A stretch of DNA of 64,000 nt. Origin: Aeromonas rivuli (GTDB lineage Bacteria; Pseudomonadota; Gammaproteobacteria; Enterobacterales; Aeromonadaceae). The stretch lies in NCBI RefSeq assembly GCF_000820045.1, contig NZ_CDBJ01000100.1:135086-199085 (forward strand), in the 5' to 3' direction. Below, one piece after another: positions 1 through 8,032 of this stretch; position 1 is the first letter of the stretch; every line of letters begins with the position of its first letter. The notes below the pieces were generated by a model. It did no database searches and was not told the DNA's origin. It worked only from the letters and a program-made list of their open reading frames with translations. A program made the translations under genes and the position numbers.

Positions 1-68
1 TTGTGAAGATGAATGTCGCCACCGTGGATGCGGACGATGGTGAGCTGCCGGGCAGGGCCCGCAGGGAA
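1..68. repeat. degenerate second copy of the 3' end of the histidine kinase gene
   Basis: Bases 1 to about 57 repeat bases 118 to about 203, which lie inside the adjacent kinase gene and encode its ATP-lid and C-terminal segment. The outer blocks match with few substitutions, while two internal blocks of roughly ten bases each are missing from this copy, so it cannot encode the same peptide. It lies directly past the kinase stop codon. The repeat runs off the left edge of the window, so its full length and copy number cannot be seen. Confidence 0.75.
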
Positions 69-1511
69 TTAGTCAAGGTTGAGCTCCAGTACCAGGGTCA
101 AACCATGGGGTTGATGATTGTGAAGATGAATGTCGCCGCCGTGGATGCGGGCGATGTGGCGGGCTATGGTGAGGCCGAGCCCGCTGCCGGGCAGGGCCCG
201 GGTCGAGGCCACCCTGAAGTAGGGATCAAACACCCGCTCCATCAGCGCCGGACTGATGCCCGGCCCTTGGTCACTGAATGCGATCCTCACCTTGTCCCCC
301 TGGCGCGCCACCTGCACCGAAAGGCGCTCTCCATACTTGATGCCGTTGTCTATGATGTTTTGCAGGCAGCGCTTGATGGCCAGCGGCTTGCCGACCAGCA
401 TCAGGCTGGAGGGCCCTTGCAGCGTCATCCTCAGCTCATCGTGGTTATGGAGCTCGCCACAGCGGCGCAGCATGCCCATCAGATCCAGCGCCTCTATCTC
501 CTCGTGGATATGGGTCTCTTTCATGCACTGCAAGGCACCCTTCACCATCAGCTCCATCTCGTCCAGATGGGCTGCGAACTTGTCCCGCACCTCGGCATCA
601 TCCAGCATCTCGGTACGCAGCTTGAGGCAGGCCAGCGGGGTTTTTAGATCATGGGACATGGCGCTGAACAGCAGATCACGCTCATGCAGGTGGCTGCTGA
701 TGCGCCGCTGCATCTTGTTGAAGGCGTGGATGGCGGCGCGGGTCTCGCTGCTCCCCTCCTCCTGCACCTCGGGCACCTCCCGCTTGCTGTCGAGCAGGGT
801 GGCGGCCCGCGCCAGGTTGCGGATGGGCCTTATCTCCTTGCGCACCACCCACCAGGTGGCGATCAGTATGATGAGCGCCGAGCCCAGCATGAAGCCGAGC
901 TGATTCAGGGTGAAGAAGCGGGGATCAAGGCTGTCATAAGGGGCGGGCAGCGCAGCCGCCAGATAGAACCAGGCGGTGGGCGACACGGCGATCTGTATCA
1001 CCAGAATGGGCGGATTGAGCTCCCCCAGTGCCAGGCTGTAGTGGGCCCAGTTCAGGGGCAAGTCGTCGATGGGGAGCTCGGTGTTGAACACCCGCAGATC
1101 GGCGCGATTGGTAAACTCGACCCGGGTGGTCACCTCGCTGCCCAGCTCCTGCTGCAGCACGCGCCGCACCTCGGTCACCATGTGCTCGCGGCGGGACGAA
1201 CCCGAGATGGGGGTCACCGGCAGCGGGTGATTGTTGAGGGAGACGAAGAAGCGGGTGCCCCCCATGTTGCGCAGCTGCTCCAGCACCAGATGGCGGTAAT
1301 CCTGGGGCAGCTTGCGAAAGAAGGCGATGGTGGAGGAGGCGCTCAGGGCCATGCTGCGCACCGTGCTGATCAAGCCCTGCTCCTGAGCCTGGTTGCTGTG
1401 GCGATACCAGAAATAACCGGCGCACAGCTCGGCGGCCAGGATGACGCACAGCAGGAACAGGCTGGTGCGGCTGGCCAGGGAGCGGGGCCCCCAGCCACGG
1501 CTAGGCCTCAT
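69..1511 (-). CDS. two-component sensor histidine kinase
   Basis: A 480-residue inner-membrane histidine kinase that should autophosphorylate and pass phosphate to the regulator encoded just upstream. An N-terminal membrane segment (about residues 14-35), a periplasmic sensor region of roughly 150 residues and a second membrane segment near residue 210 precede a HAMP linker. The catalytic part shows the H-box SHDLKTP with His287, an N-box NIIDNGIKYG, and the G-boxes DQGPGIS and GSGLGLT. The start codon lies inside the end of the regulator gene (11-nt overlap), as in EnvZ/OmpR-like pairs. The sensed signal cannot be told from sequence. A degenerate copy of its 3' end follows the stop. Confidence 0.93.
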   Translation of the reverse strand: MRPSRGWGPRSLASRTSLFLLCVILAAELCAGYFWYRHSNQAQEQGLISTVRSMALSASSTIAFFRKLPQDYRHLVLEQLRNMGGTRFFVSLNNHPLPVTPISGSSRREHMVTEVRRVLQQELGSEVTTRVEFTNRADLRVFNTELPIDDLPLNWAHYSLALGELNPPILVIQIAVSPTAWFYLAAALPAPYDSLDPRFFTLNQLGFMLGSALIILIATWWVVRKEIRPIRNLARAATLLDSKREVPEVQEEGSSETRAAIHAFNKMQRRISSHLHERDLLFSAMSHDLKTPLACLKLRTEMLDDAEVRDKFAAHLDEMELMVKGALQCMKETHIHEEIEALDLMGMLRRCGELHNHDELRMTLQGPSSLMLVGKPLAIKRCLQNIIDNGIKYGERLSVQVARQGDKVRIAFSDQGPGISPALMERVFDPYFRVASTRALPGSGLGLTIARHIARIHGGDIHLHNHQPHGLTLVLELNLD

Positions 1512-2205
1512 AGACGGTCTCGGTCGCCAGCATGTAGCCCTTGTTGCGCACCGTCATGATCAGGGTGCGATCCTTGTCATCCAGGGCCTGGCGCAGCCGG
1601 GAGACCTGTACGTCTATGCCCCGCTCGAACGGGTCGCTCTCCCTCCCCCAGATCTCATGGGAGATGAGATCCCGGCTGAGCAGCTCATTGGGGTGGCGAA
1701 TGAAGAGGCCGAGCAGGGTGTAGTCGGCCCCCGATAGCTGACGCGGCACCTCCCCCGCACGGGAGAGCTGACGGGTCACGCTGTCCAGGGTCCAGGGGCC
1801 GAAGCTGATGCGCCGGGCAGTCGCCGCCTGCTGGGTGAGACGGCTGCGCCGCAGCAGCGCCTTGATCCGGGCCAGCAGCTCCCGGGGATTGAAACTCTTG
1901 GTGAGGTAATCATCCGCCCCTATCTCGAGCCCGGCGATGCGATCGGCATCCTCGGTCACGGCGGTCAGCATCATGATGGGCACGTTGGAGAGGCGGCGCA
2001 GCTGAGAGCAGAGGGTGAAGCCGTCATCCCCGGGCAGCATCACGTCCAGGATCACCAGATCCGGCATGCCCTGGCGCACCTGCTGCCACATGGCCTCACC
2101 ATCACAGGCGGTGCGTACCTCGAAACCGGCGCGGCCCAGATACTCGGTGAGGGTATCGGTCAGCGCCTGGCTGTCATCGACGATGAGAATGACTTTACTG
2201 TCCAT
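1501..2205 (-). CDS. OmpR-family response regulator
   Basis: A 234-residue DNA-binding response regulator, the cognate partner of the overlapping kinase. The receiver domain (residues 1-120) has the acidic pair Asp10/Asp11, the phospho-acceptor Asp54 in VILDVMLPG, Thr81 and Lys103. A winged-helix trans_reg_C domain occupies about residues 135-230, with the usual VSRLRQ...VRNKGYML ending. It is first in a two-gene operon and its stop codon overlaps the kinase start. The class is clear; the exact orthologue (for example RstA, CpxR or another) is not resolved. Confidence 0.95.
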   Translation of the reverse strand: MDSKVILIVDDSQALTDTLTEYLGRAGFEVRTACDGEAMWQQVRQGMPDLVILDVMLPGDDGFTLCSQLRRLSNVPIMMLTAVTEDADRIAGLEIGADDYLTKSFNPRELLARIKALLRRSRLTQQAATARRISFGPWTLDSVTRQLSRAGEVPRQLSGADYTLLGLFIRHPNELLSRDLISHEIWGRESDPFERGIDVQVSRLRQALDDKDRTLIMTVRNKGYMLATETVYEA

Positions 2206-2402
2206 GGCATTATCAATCTGGCTACGAAGATCGGCCTAACTTACCAGCACTGGCGCGCCAGGGTCGAGGCAATTGGCAGGCTTTTTGTAACCAAACTCTT
2301 ACAAATCAGCCAAGATGGGATCCCCCGCTGGGCAAGACGGGGTGGGGCTGTCAAAATGGCCGGACTGACCCAGACCGGAGTCCTGCTGCCAGGGAGGCAA
2401 AC

Positions 2403-2615
2403 ATGAGTCTGTGGACCGCCATCGTCCTTATTGTCCTGATCAGCCTGCTGTTTGGCTATCTCGGCAAGCGCGCCCGCTACCAGCTGGGGGATGCCCGAAT
2501 CACCGACCGCCTCGGCAAGCAGGATCTCATCATCAAGGAGTTGCAGGAGCGGGTCGCCAATCTGGAGGCCATCGTCATCGAGGAAGAGAAGCGCCGGCCA
2601 TTCAGAGATCTCTGA
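2403..2615 (+). CDS. PspB-like small membrane protein with coiled-coil tail
   Basis: A 70-residue protein with one N-terminal membrane helix (about residues 4-20) followed by a charged, heptad-like segment. The tail, with IIKELQERVANLEAIV and then acidic and RD residues, resembles the C-terminal helix of phage-shock protein PspB. In the Psp system PspB sits in the inner membrane and works with PspC and PspA, but no pspA, pspC or pspF lies nearby, so the gene is an orphan here. Start ATG 2403 follows a purine-rich AGGGAGG site at good spacing. The PspB relation is inferred from size and tail pattern; it may only be a convergent coiled-coil peptide. Confidence 0.65.
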   Translation: MSLWTAIVLIVLISLLFGYLGKRARYQLGDARITDRLGKQDLIIKELQERVANLEAIVIEEEKRRPFRDL

Positions 2616-2652
2616 GCCGGGCACCCAGTCTCCGTTATCCAGAGAGGAAACA

Positions 2653-3114
2653 ATGAACATTCGACGATTCAACATCGGGGATGAAGCCGCGTTATTTAAG
2701 GTTTTTTTATCGGCAGTGCATGAAGTTGCATCGGCAGAGTACACAGCTGAGCAGATTCAGGCATGGGCACCCGAGGATATTTCCCCGACGCTGTGGGCTG
2801 ACCATATCAGGACATTACGCCCCTTTGTCGCTGACATTGATGGTGACATCGCCGGGTATGCTGACGTTCAGCCCAATGGCTATATCGACCACTTTTTCGT
2901 GGCTGGCTCTCATGCACGACAAGGGGTCGGCACCCGCTTGATGATGCGCCTTCATGAAGAGGCCAGGTTATTGGGGATCAGCGAACTGACAGCCGATGTG
3001 AGCAAGTCGGCGGAACCCTTCTTCGCACTGCATGGCTTTCATGTGGAGGAGCGAAGGTATCCAGTCCGCCGCGGCGTCATGATCCCCAATGCATTGATGC
3101 GAAAGAAATTGTAG
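2653..3114 (+). CDS. GNAT-family N-acetyltransferase
   Basis: A 153-residue single-domain acetyltransferase of the GNAT fold, expected to move an acetyl group from acetyl-CoA to an amine. The acetyl-CoA pyrophosphate loop is visible as ARQGVGTRLM (about residues 93-102), followed by the C-terminal strand segment FFALHGFHVEERR typical of the family. ATG 2653 has the Shine-Dalgarno GAGAGGAAAC just upstream and is preferred over longer in-frame extensions. It lies 37 nt after the small membrane gene and ends at a strong palindrome (3207-3228). The substrate is unknown. The neighbouring gene encodes a PaiB-like protein, which recalls the PaiA/PaiB association, but here the two genes converge. Confidence 0.88.
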   Translation: MNIRRFNIGDEAALFKVFLSAVHEVASAEYTAEQIQAWAPEDISPTLWADHIRTLRPFVADIDGDIAGYADVQPNGYIDHFFVAGSHARQGVGTRLMMRLHEEARLLGISELTADVSKSAEPFFALHGFHVEERRYPVRRGVMIPNALMRKKL

Positions 3115-3206
3115 TCCAGGCAGCCAGCCCCATGGCTGGTCGCGAAATGGACGCTATGACGCCAGCCGCCTGGCCAATGATGCTCTGAACGGACGCACCA
3201 TCAACG

Positions 3207-3231
3207 ACGGCAACCCATGGGTTGCCGTTTT
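3207..3231 (+). terminator. intrinsic terminator of the GNAT gene
   Basis: A perfect 22-base palindrome, with arms ACGGCAACCCA and its complement, runs 3207-3228 and is followed by TTT on the plus strand. It sits between the converging GNAT and PaiB-like genes and may also stop leftward transcripts. Confidence 0.7.
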
Positions 3232-3260
3232 GCAATCTCTCCACATAGCGGAATGTATCG

Positions 3261-3896
3261 CTATCGCGGCGAGAGTGGTGACTGTTGCATCGCCGCTGCC
3301 AGCGCGGTCTGGCCCTTGGCCTGCAAAGCATCGACGACCCCCAGCCGGTCCCCCTCCTCCTTGTTCTGACTCAGCTTGAACTTGCCCACCAACCCGGTTA
3401 TCTCGATTTCGATGCCCACCACGGCCTGCACCATGGCCTCGATATAGTCTCTGGGTGCATCCGCCATCTTCCAGGGCGCGGGCTCGGCGGCCTCATGGAC
3501 CCGGGTCAGGCTCGTCAACAGGCGGCGCACGAAGCGGGCGTCGTCCCGCACCCGGATGCGACCGTGGGCATGCACCACCGCATAGTTCCAGGTGGGCACC
3601 TGCTGATGATGTACCTGCTTGCTCGGATACCAGCTGGGGGAGACATAGCCCTCGGCGGCCCTGAAGATCACCAGCACCTCCTGCCCTTCCTTCACCTCCT
3701 GCCAGAGCGGGTTGTTGCGCGCCACATGGGCCCGCAAGACGCCATGCTCCCCCTCCCCGGCATCGAACTCGAACGGCAGGTGATTGGCATCCAGCCCTCC
3801 TTCCCAATGAGTGATCAGGGCCCCCAGCGGATAGGCCCGTATAAGCGCGTGCAGCGCCTCGGGCTCGGTGACGGCGAAATGGGTTGGCAGATACAT
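3261..3896 (-). CDS. PaiB-family FMN-binding protein / putative negative regulator
   Basis: A 211-residue protein with a split-barrel flavin-binding fold of the PaiB family, annotated in other bacteria as an FMN-binding negative transcriptional regulator of protease and sporulation genes. Family features include the N-terminal MYLPTHF, the GGLDANHLPF segment, ARNNPLW, SPSWYPSK and the C-terminal GLVGKFKLSQNK. ATG 3896 is chosen over the in-frame GTG at 3902 because AAGGAG ends five bases before it, whereas the GTG overlaps that site. Whether it binds DNA or mainly a flavin or haem-like ligand cannot be judged. Confidence 0.88.
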   Translation of the reverse strand: MYLPTHFAVTEPEALHALIRAYPLGALITHWEGGLDANHLPFEFDAGEGEHGVLRAHVARNNPLWQEVKEGQEVLVIFRAAEGYVSPSWYPSKQVHHQQVPTWNYAVVHAHGRIRVRDDARFVRRLLTSLTRVHEAAEPAPWKMADAPRDYIEAMVQAVVGIEIEITGLVGKFKLSQNKEEGDRLGVVDALQAKGQTALAAAMQQSPLSPR

Positions 3897-3980
3897 AATC
3901 ACTCCTTGGATAGTGGCAAGACCCGAGTTCCATTCGGGAAGAGCTCGCCTCGGCGAGCACCGCGATTCAACCCAGGTCCA

Positions 3981-4508
3981 TCAGGCCATGGCTAACGCGT
4001 GCAACCATTGATGGCCTGCGGGCCAGGCACCCAGGCCGCTGGCGCCATTGATGTGACCCGCCTCGCCTATGTTCACCAGGGTGCTGCCCCAGCTGGCCGC
4101 ACATTGCTCCGAGTGGACGATGTCGCCATAGGGGTCATCGGCGCTGGCAATCAATATGGATTTGAATGGCAGGCTCGCCATGGGCAAGGGCGCGAATCCC
4201 GTCGCCTGGCTCGGAAATACCGGTCCCTGGGGGTTGGGCACCGCCACCAGCAAGGCGGCTTTGATCTTCAACTCGGTGCGCGCCGCCCAGTGGGCCACCA
4301 GCAGGCACGCCAGGCTATGAGCGACCAGGATCGTCTCCTCGCCATGGTGCTTGACGCTGGCCTCGAGCGATGCAACCCAGTCGCTGCACGCCGGGCTGTC
4401 CCAATTTCGCTGTTCAACCCGGCTATAGCCACGGTTGGTTTGCTCCCAATGGCTCTGCCAGTGATCCGGCCCCGAGTTTCCTATCCCTGGCAATATCAGC
4501 ACTTTCAT
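3981..4508 (-). CDS. RBBP9/YdeN-family alpha/beta hydrolase
   Basis: A 175-residue small serine hydrolase. The opening VLILPGIGNSGPDHWQSHWE is the hallmark of the RBBP9/YdeN family. The nucleophile elbow is VAHSLA, and late Asp (ASADDPYG) and His (GEAGHING) residues complete a Ser-Asp-His triad. ATG 4508 is favoured because AAGGAAAC stands upstream; the frame could extend seven codons further. The natural substrate is unknown. It lies 84 nt upstream of the PaiB-like gene on the same strand. Confidence 0.88.
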   Translation of the reverse strand: MKVLILPGIGNSGPDHWQSHWEQTNRGYSRVEQRNWDSPACSDWVASLEASVKHHGEETILVAHSLACLLVAHWAARTELKIKAALLVAVPNPQGPVFPSQATGFAPLPMASLPFKSILIASADDPYGDIVHSEQCAASWGSTLVNIGEAGHINGASGLGAWPAGHQWLHALAMA

Positions 4509-4563
4509 GTGGCAAGTTTCCTTTTGCACTTTAAATTAAGATCTGTAACTTCGATAATTTAAG

Positions 4564-4935
4564 CTATTTATTTTTACAAATAAATTGAACCAAGTCATAT
4601 TTGCTAGATCCCGTCACGAGCGGAACCCATTTAGATTTTTTAGACCAGTCTGTAAGTATCTTTGTGGGTTTATTCTGTAAACCATCCTCACTGCTACCTG
4701 CCAGCTCAAAATACTGATTCGACAAGCAATTTACCTTAACCTCCGTAAAATCAGTGTACTCACTGTTTTTTCCTACTCGGCTAGTTAATACCTTCCTTAC
4801 ACTAGAGTTAAGCTTTTCATTACTTAAAACATAATATGTACCACTATCTCCGGAAGCCGGATGGCGATATATTTCATTAGCATAAGAAGAATTCGACGTG
4901 AGTGTTATGAGCGTCGCCATCAGATAAATCTTCAT
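4564..4935 (-). CDS. hypothetical small secreted protein, AT-rich orphan
   Basis: A 123-residue protein that I do not recognise. Residues 1-19 look like a signal peptide with cleavage after SSYA, giving a secreted or periplasmic product of about 100 residues with two cysteines (VNCLSNQ and FICKNK) that could form a disulfide. The coding region and its flanks (about 4530-5000) are far richer in A and T than the neighbours, suggesting recent acquisition. GTTAAACAATG-type context gives only a weak ribosome site. No domain or partner is visible; function unknown. Confidence 0.6.
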   Translation of the reverse strand: MKIYLMATLITLTSNSSYANEIYRHPASGDSGTYYVLSNEKLNSSVRKVLTSRVGKNSEYTDFTEVKVNCLSNQYFELAGSSEDGLQNKPTKILTDWSKKSKWVPLVTGSSKYDLVQFICKNK

Positions 4936-5071
4936 TGTTTAACCCTCACCTATAAGTGCTATATAAAATCTAATAATGTCTTTCTATCCGGAATTTTAAC
5001 CAACCCTACGCGATAATCTTCTGGTTTAGAATAACCACGGCAGGCTTCTGGATAGTGAACCTATGAGCAAT

Positions 5072-5098
5072 AAAACGGCAACCTAGGGTTGCCGTTTT
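5072..5098 (-). terminator. terminator of the argCBFGH operon
   Basis: A 12-bp perfect stem (arm AAAACGGCAACC) with loop TAG. Read leftward it lies 31 bp beyond the argH stop and ends in a T-run. The A-rich left arm makes it work in either direction. Confidence 0.8.
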
Positions 5099-5129
5099 GC
5101 TTTCTATTTGGAATGAGGGTCGCCGCAGT

Positions 5130-6515
5130 TTAACCCGCCCGCTTGGCCAGCCAGGCTTCGGCGGCGGTGAGGGCTGCATCCACCAGCTCGCGGGCGACGC
5201 CGCCCTTGGCGACCCGCTTGGCCAGGGTGGCTTCCAGCTCCAGGTTCGGATAGACATCCTCCCCCACCACAGGGCTGAAACGCTGGAACTCAGGCAAAGA
5301 GAGCTCCTCCAGGGGTTTCTTCAACTTGATGGCCTGCACCACCACTTCACCGACGATATGGTGCGCCTCGCGGAAGGGGATCCCCTTGGCCACCAGATAG
5401 TCCGCCAGCTCGGTGGCGTTGGCGTAGCCGCCCTGGGCCGCCGCCTTGGTGCGCTCGACGTTCACCTTGAGATCGATCAGCACCAGCGCCGCCATGTCGA
5501 GGCAGTCGTGCCAGGTGTCGAGGGCATCGAACAGCCCCTCCTTGTCTTCCTGCATGTCCTTGTTGTAGGCCAGCGGCAGCGCCTTCAGGCTCATCAGCAT
5601 GGCCATCTGGGCGCCGACCACCCGGCCAGTCTTGCCGCGAATGAGCTCAAGGGCGTCCGGGTTCTTCTTCTGGGGCATCAGCGACGACCCCGAGGTGACC
5701 GCATCGGAGAGCTCGACGAAGCCCGCCTCGCCGGTGTTGTAGAAGATGAGATCTTCCGCAAAACGAGAAAGGTGTGCCATGGACAGCGACGCCACGTGCA
5801 TCAGCTCCACCACGTGATCCCGATCCGAGACCGAATCCAGGCTGTTGCGGGTGGCGCCGCTAAAGCCCATGTCCAGCGCCAGCGCCTCGCGGTCGATGGC
5901 GTACGCCGTACCCGCCAGGGCGCCGCAGCCGAGCGGGCTGGTGTCGAGGCGCTTGAGGGCATCCTGCAGGCGGGAGTGGTCGCGCTCCAGCATCTCCACA
6001 TAGGCCAGGGCCCAGTGGGCGAAGGTGACCGGCTGGGCACGCTGCAGGTGGGTGTAACCGGGCAGCACCGCGGCCTGATTGGCACGGGCGGAAGCGACCA
6101 GCCCCTGTTGCAGGGCGGTGATAGAGGCAGCCAGCAGCTCCCCCTGGGCCTTGCACCAGAGTTTGAGATCGGTGGCGACCTGATCGTTGCGCGAGCGGCC
6201 GGTGTGCAGCTTCTTGCCGAGGTCGCCGACGGCGGCGATAAGCGCGCCCTCGACCCAGGAGTGGATGTCTTCGGCATCGGAGCTGAGGATCTGCTGGGGA
6301 TCCTGTTGCACCGAAGCGAGCAGCACCTCCATCGCTTGTTGCAGTTTTCCTTGCTCATCGGCGGTCAGGACACCGACCGAGACCAGGGCGCGGGCCCAGG
6401 CCATGGAGCCCTGAATGTCCTGCTCCGCCAGCCGGTAATCGAAGCGCAAGGAGTCATTGAACTGCTTGAACCTGCTATCTGCCCCCTGACTGAAGCGTCC
6501 ACCCCAAAGTGCCAT
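5130..6515 (-). CDS. argH: argininosuccinate lyase
   Basis: A 461-residue cytoplasmic enzyme that splits argininosuccinate into arginine and fumarate, the last step of arginine synthesis. The fumarase/aspartase superfamily signature [12 protein letters not shown] is present, as are [13 protein letters not shown] and the opening [12 protein letters not shown]. Length matches the stand-alone enzyme: there is no C-terminal acetyltransferase (ArgA) fusion of the type known in Vibrio and Moritella. It is the last gene of argCBFGH, separated from argG by 230 bp holding three hairpins. Confidence 0.97.
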   Translation of the reverse strand: MALWGGRFSQGADSRFKQFNDSLRFDYRLAEQDIQGSMAWARALVSVGVLTADEQGKLQQAMEVLLASVQQDPQQILSSDAEDIHSWVEGALIAAVGDLGKKLHTGRSRNDQVATDLKLWCKAQGELLAASITALQQGLVASARANQAAVLPGYTHLQRAQPVTFAHWALAYVEMLERDHSRLQDALKRLDTSPLGCGALAGTAYAIDREALALDMGFSGATRNSLDSVSDRDHVVELMHVASLSMAHLSRFAEDLIFYNTGEAGFVELSDAVTSGSSLMPQKKNPDALELIRGKTGRVVGAQMAMLMSLKALPLAYNKDMQEDKEGLFDALDTWHDCLDMAALVLIDLKVNVERTKAAAQGGYANATELADYLVAKGIPFREAHHIVGEVVVQAIKLKKPLEELSLPEFQRFSPVVGEDVYPNLELEATLAKRVAKGGVARELVDAALTAAEAWLAKRAG

Positions 6516-6593
6516 ACTGCTCTCCTTGAATCTGTTGTCGGTGGCGCCACTTGCGCCCGCCGCTCGTTATCTCGATGAAGGGTTATCTCATAA

Positions 6594-6720
6594 AAAGGGG
6601 CGCGCTGGCGCCCCTTTCGTCACGCTTGAGGGTCGGTCTGCCGACTCTCCCACCCCGATGGCTAAGGGCTGACCCTTAGCCATCACGGCGTCTTGATAAA
6701 TGAGGGGGCCAGGCCCCCTC
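6594..6720. repeat. three consecutive hairpins between argG and argH
   Basis: Three strong inverted repeats fill the argG-argH gap: arms AAAGGGGCGC with loop GCTG (6594-6617), arms GATGGCTAAGGG with loop CTGA (6657-6684), and arms GAGGGGGCC around a single A (6702-6720). None has a good T-run in the leftward direction of the operon, so they look more like mRNA-stabilising or partial-attenuation elements than simple terminators. Confidence 0.75.
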
Positions 6721-6745
6721 GCTTATCTGGTCATGAAGGTGACGA

Positions 6746-7981
6746 TCAACCGTGGGTATGGTCGCCGCCCACCGCCAGATTCTGCTCTTTCAGGGCACGA
6801 ATGCGGCTGGCCAGGGTGTAGAGGCGGATAAAGCCTTCGGCATGGCTCTGGTCGTACACCTCGTCGGCGCCGAAGGTGGCGAAATCTTCGGAGTAGAGGC
6901 TGTTGGCGGAACGCTTCTGGGTCGCGCTCACCTGGCCCTTGTACATCTTCAGCACCACTTCACCGTCCAGATCCTCGGCGATGGCGTTGGCAGAGGCCAG
7001 TACTGCCTTGCACAGCGGGGTGAACCAGCGGCCGTCATAGACCAGATGGGAGAACTCGGCGCCGAGCTTCTCACGCCAGGAGCGGGTCGGCTTGTCCAGC
7101 ACCAGCTCTTCGATGGCACGCAGGGCCGCCATCATGACGGTGCCGCCCGGGGTCTCGTAGCAACCACGGGACTTCATGCCCACCAGACGGTTCTCTGTGA
7201 TGTCGATACGACCGACGCCGTGCTTGCCGGCGCGCTCGTTCAGGGTCACCAGCACCTGGTAGGGGCTCAGGGCCTGGTCATCGACCGCGACGATTTCACC
7301 CTGCTTGACGGTCAGCTTGACGTATTCAGGCTCGTTCGGTGCCTGCTCCGGGGAGACGGTCCACTGCCAGACGGCGTCGGACGGCTCGTTCCAGGTGCTC
7401 TCCAGCTCGCCACCCTCGGTGGAGATGTGCCAGGCGTTGGCATCGCGGCTGTAGAGCTTCTTCAGGGTCGCCTTGCAAGGGATGTTGCGCGCTTCCAGAT
7501 AGGCGAGCAGCTCTTCCCGGGAACGCATGTCCCAGATGCGCCAGGGGGCGATCACTTTGAGCTGGGGTGCCAGGGAAGCCACGGCCCCTTCGAAACGCAC
7601 CTGATCGTTGCCCTTGCCGGTGCAACCGTGGGCGATGGCATCGGCCCCTTCGGCCTTGGCCACTTCCACCATGGCCTTGGCGATCACCGGACGGGCCATG
7701 GAGGTGCCCAGCAGGTAAGTGCCTTCGTAGATGGCGCCCGTCTTCAGGGTCGGATAGACGTACTCCTTGACGAACTCTTCCTTCAGGTCATAGACGATGC
7801 ACTTGGTGGCACCGGAAGCCAGGGCCTTCTCTTCCACCCCTTCCAGGTCATCTTCACCCTGACCGACATCGGCCACGAAGGCGATGATCTCGGCGTTGTA
7901 GTGCTCTTTGAGCCAGGGAATGATGGCCGAGGTATCCAGTCCGCCCGAGTAAGCCAGTACTATCTTGTTGATTCCGCTCAT
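6746..7981 (-). CDS. argG: argininosuccinate synthase
   Basis: A 411-residue ATP-dependent ligase joining citrulline and aspartate. The N-terminal ATP pyrophosphatase loop [11 protein letters not shown], the segment [13 protein letters not shown] and the sequence [15 protein letters not shown] identify the short (argG type I) form. It starts 51 nt after argF and should be co-transcribed with it. ATG 7981 is preceded by GAGAAGTAA. A long spacer with hairpins follows, which could make its dosage differ from argH. Confidence 0.97.
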   Translation of the reverse strand: MSGINKIVLAYSGGLDTSAIIPWLKEHYNAEIIAFVADVGQGEDDLEGVEEKALASGATKCIVYDLKEEFVKEYVYPTLKTGAIYEGTYLLGTSMARPVIAKAMVEVAKAEGADAIAHGCTGKGNDQVRFEGAVASLAPQLKVIAPWRIWDMRSREELLAYLEARNIPCKATLKKLYSRDANAWHISTEGGELESTWNEPSDAVWQWTVSPEQAPNEPEYVKLTVKQGEIVAVDDQALSPYQVLVTLNERAGKHGVGRIDITENRLVGMKSRGCYETPGGTVMMAALRAIEELVLDKPTRSWREKLGAEFSHLVYDGRWFTPLCKAVLASANAIAEDLDGEVVLKMYKGQVSATQKRSANSLYSEDFATFGADEVYDQSHAEGFIRLYTLASRIRALKEQNLAVGGDHTHG

Positions 7982-8032
7982 TTACTTCTCTCCATGATCA
8001 ATCTTGAAAACATTAAAAACAGGGTCGGTCGC

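Noticed and set aside
2241-2744. 167-residue leftward frame over the PspB-like gene
   Set aside because: It is antisense to two better supported genes and has no recognisable domain.
5130-6515. ArgH-ArgA fusion as in Vibrio and Moritella
   Set aside because: The protein ends at 461 residues right after the lyase domain; no acetyltransferase domain follows.
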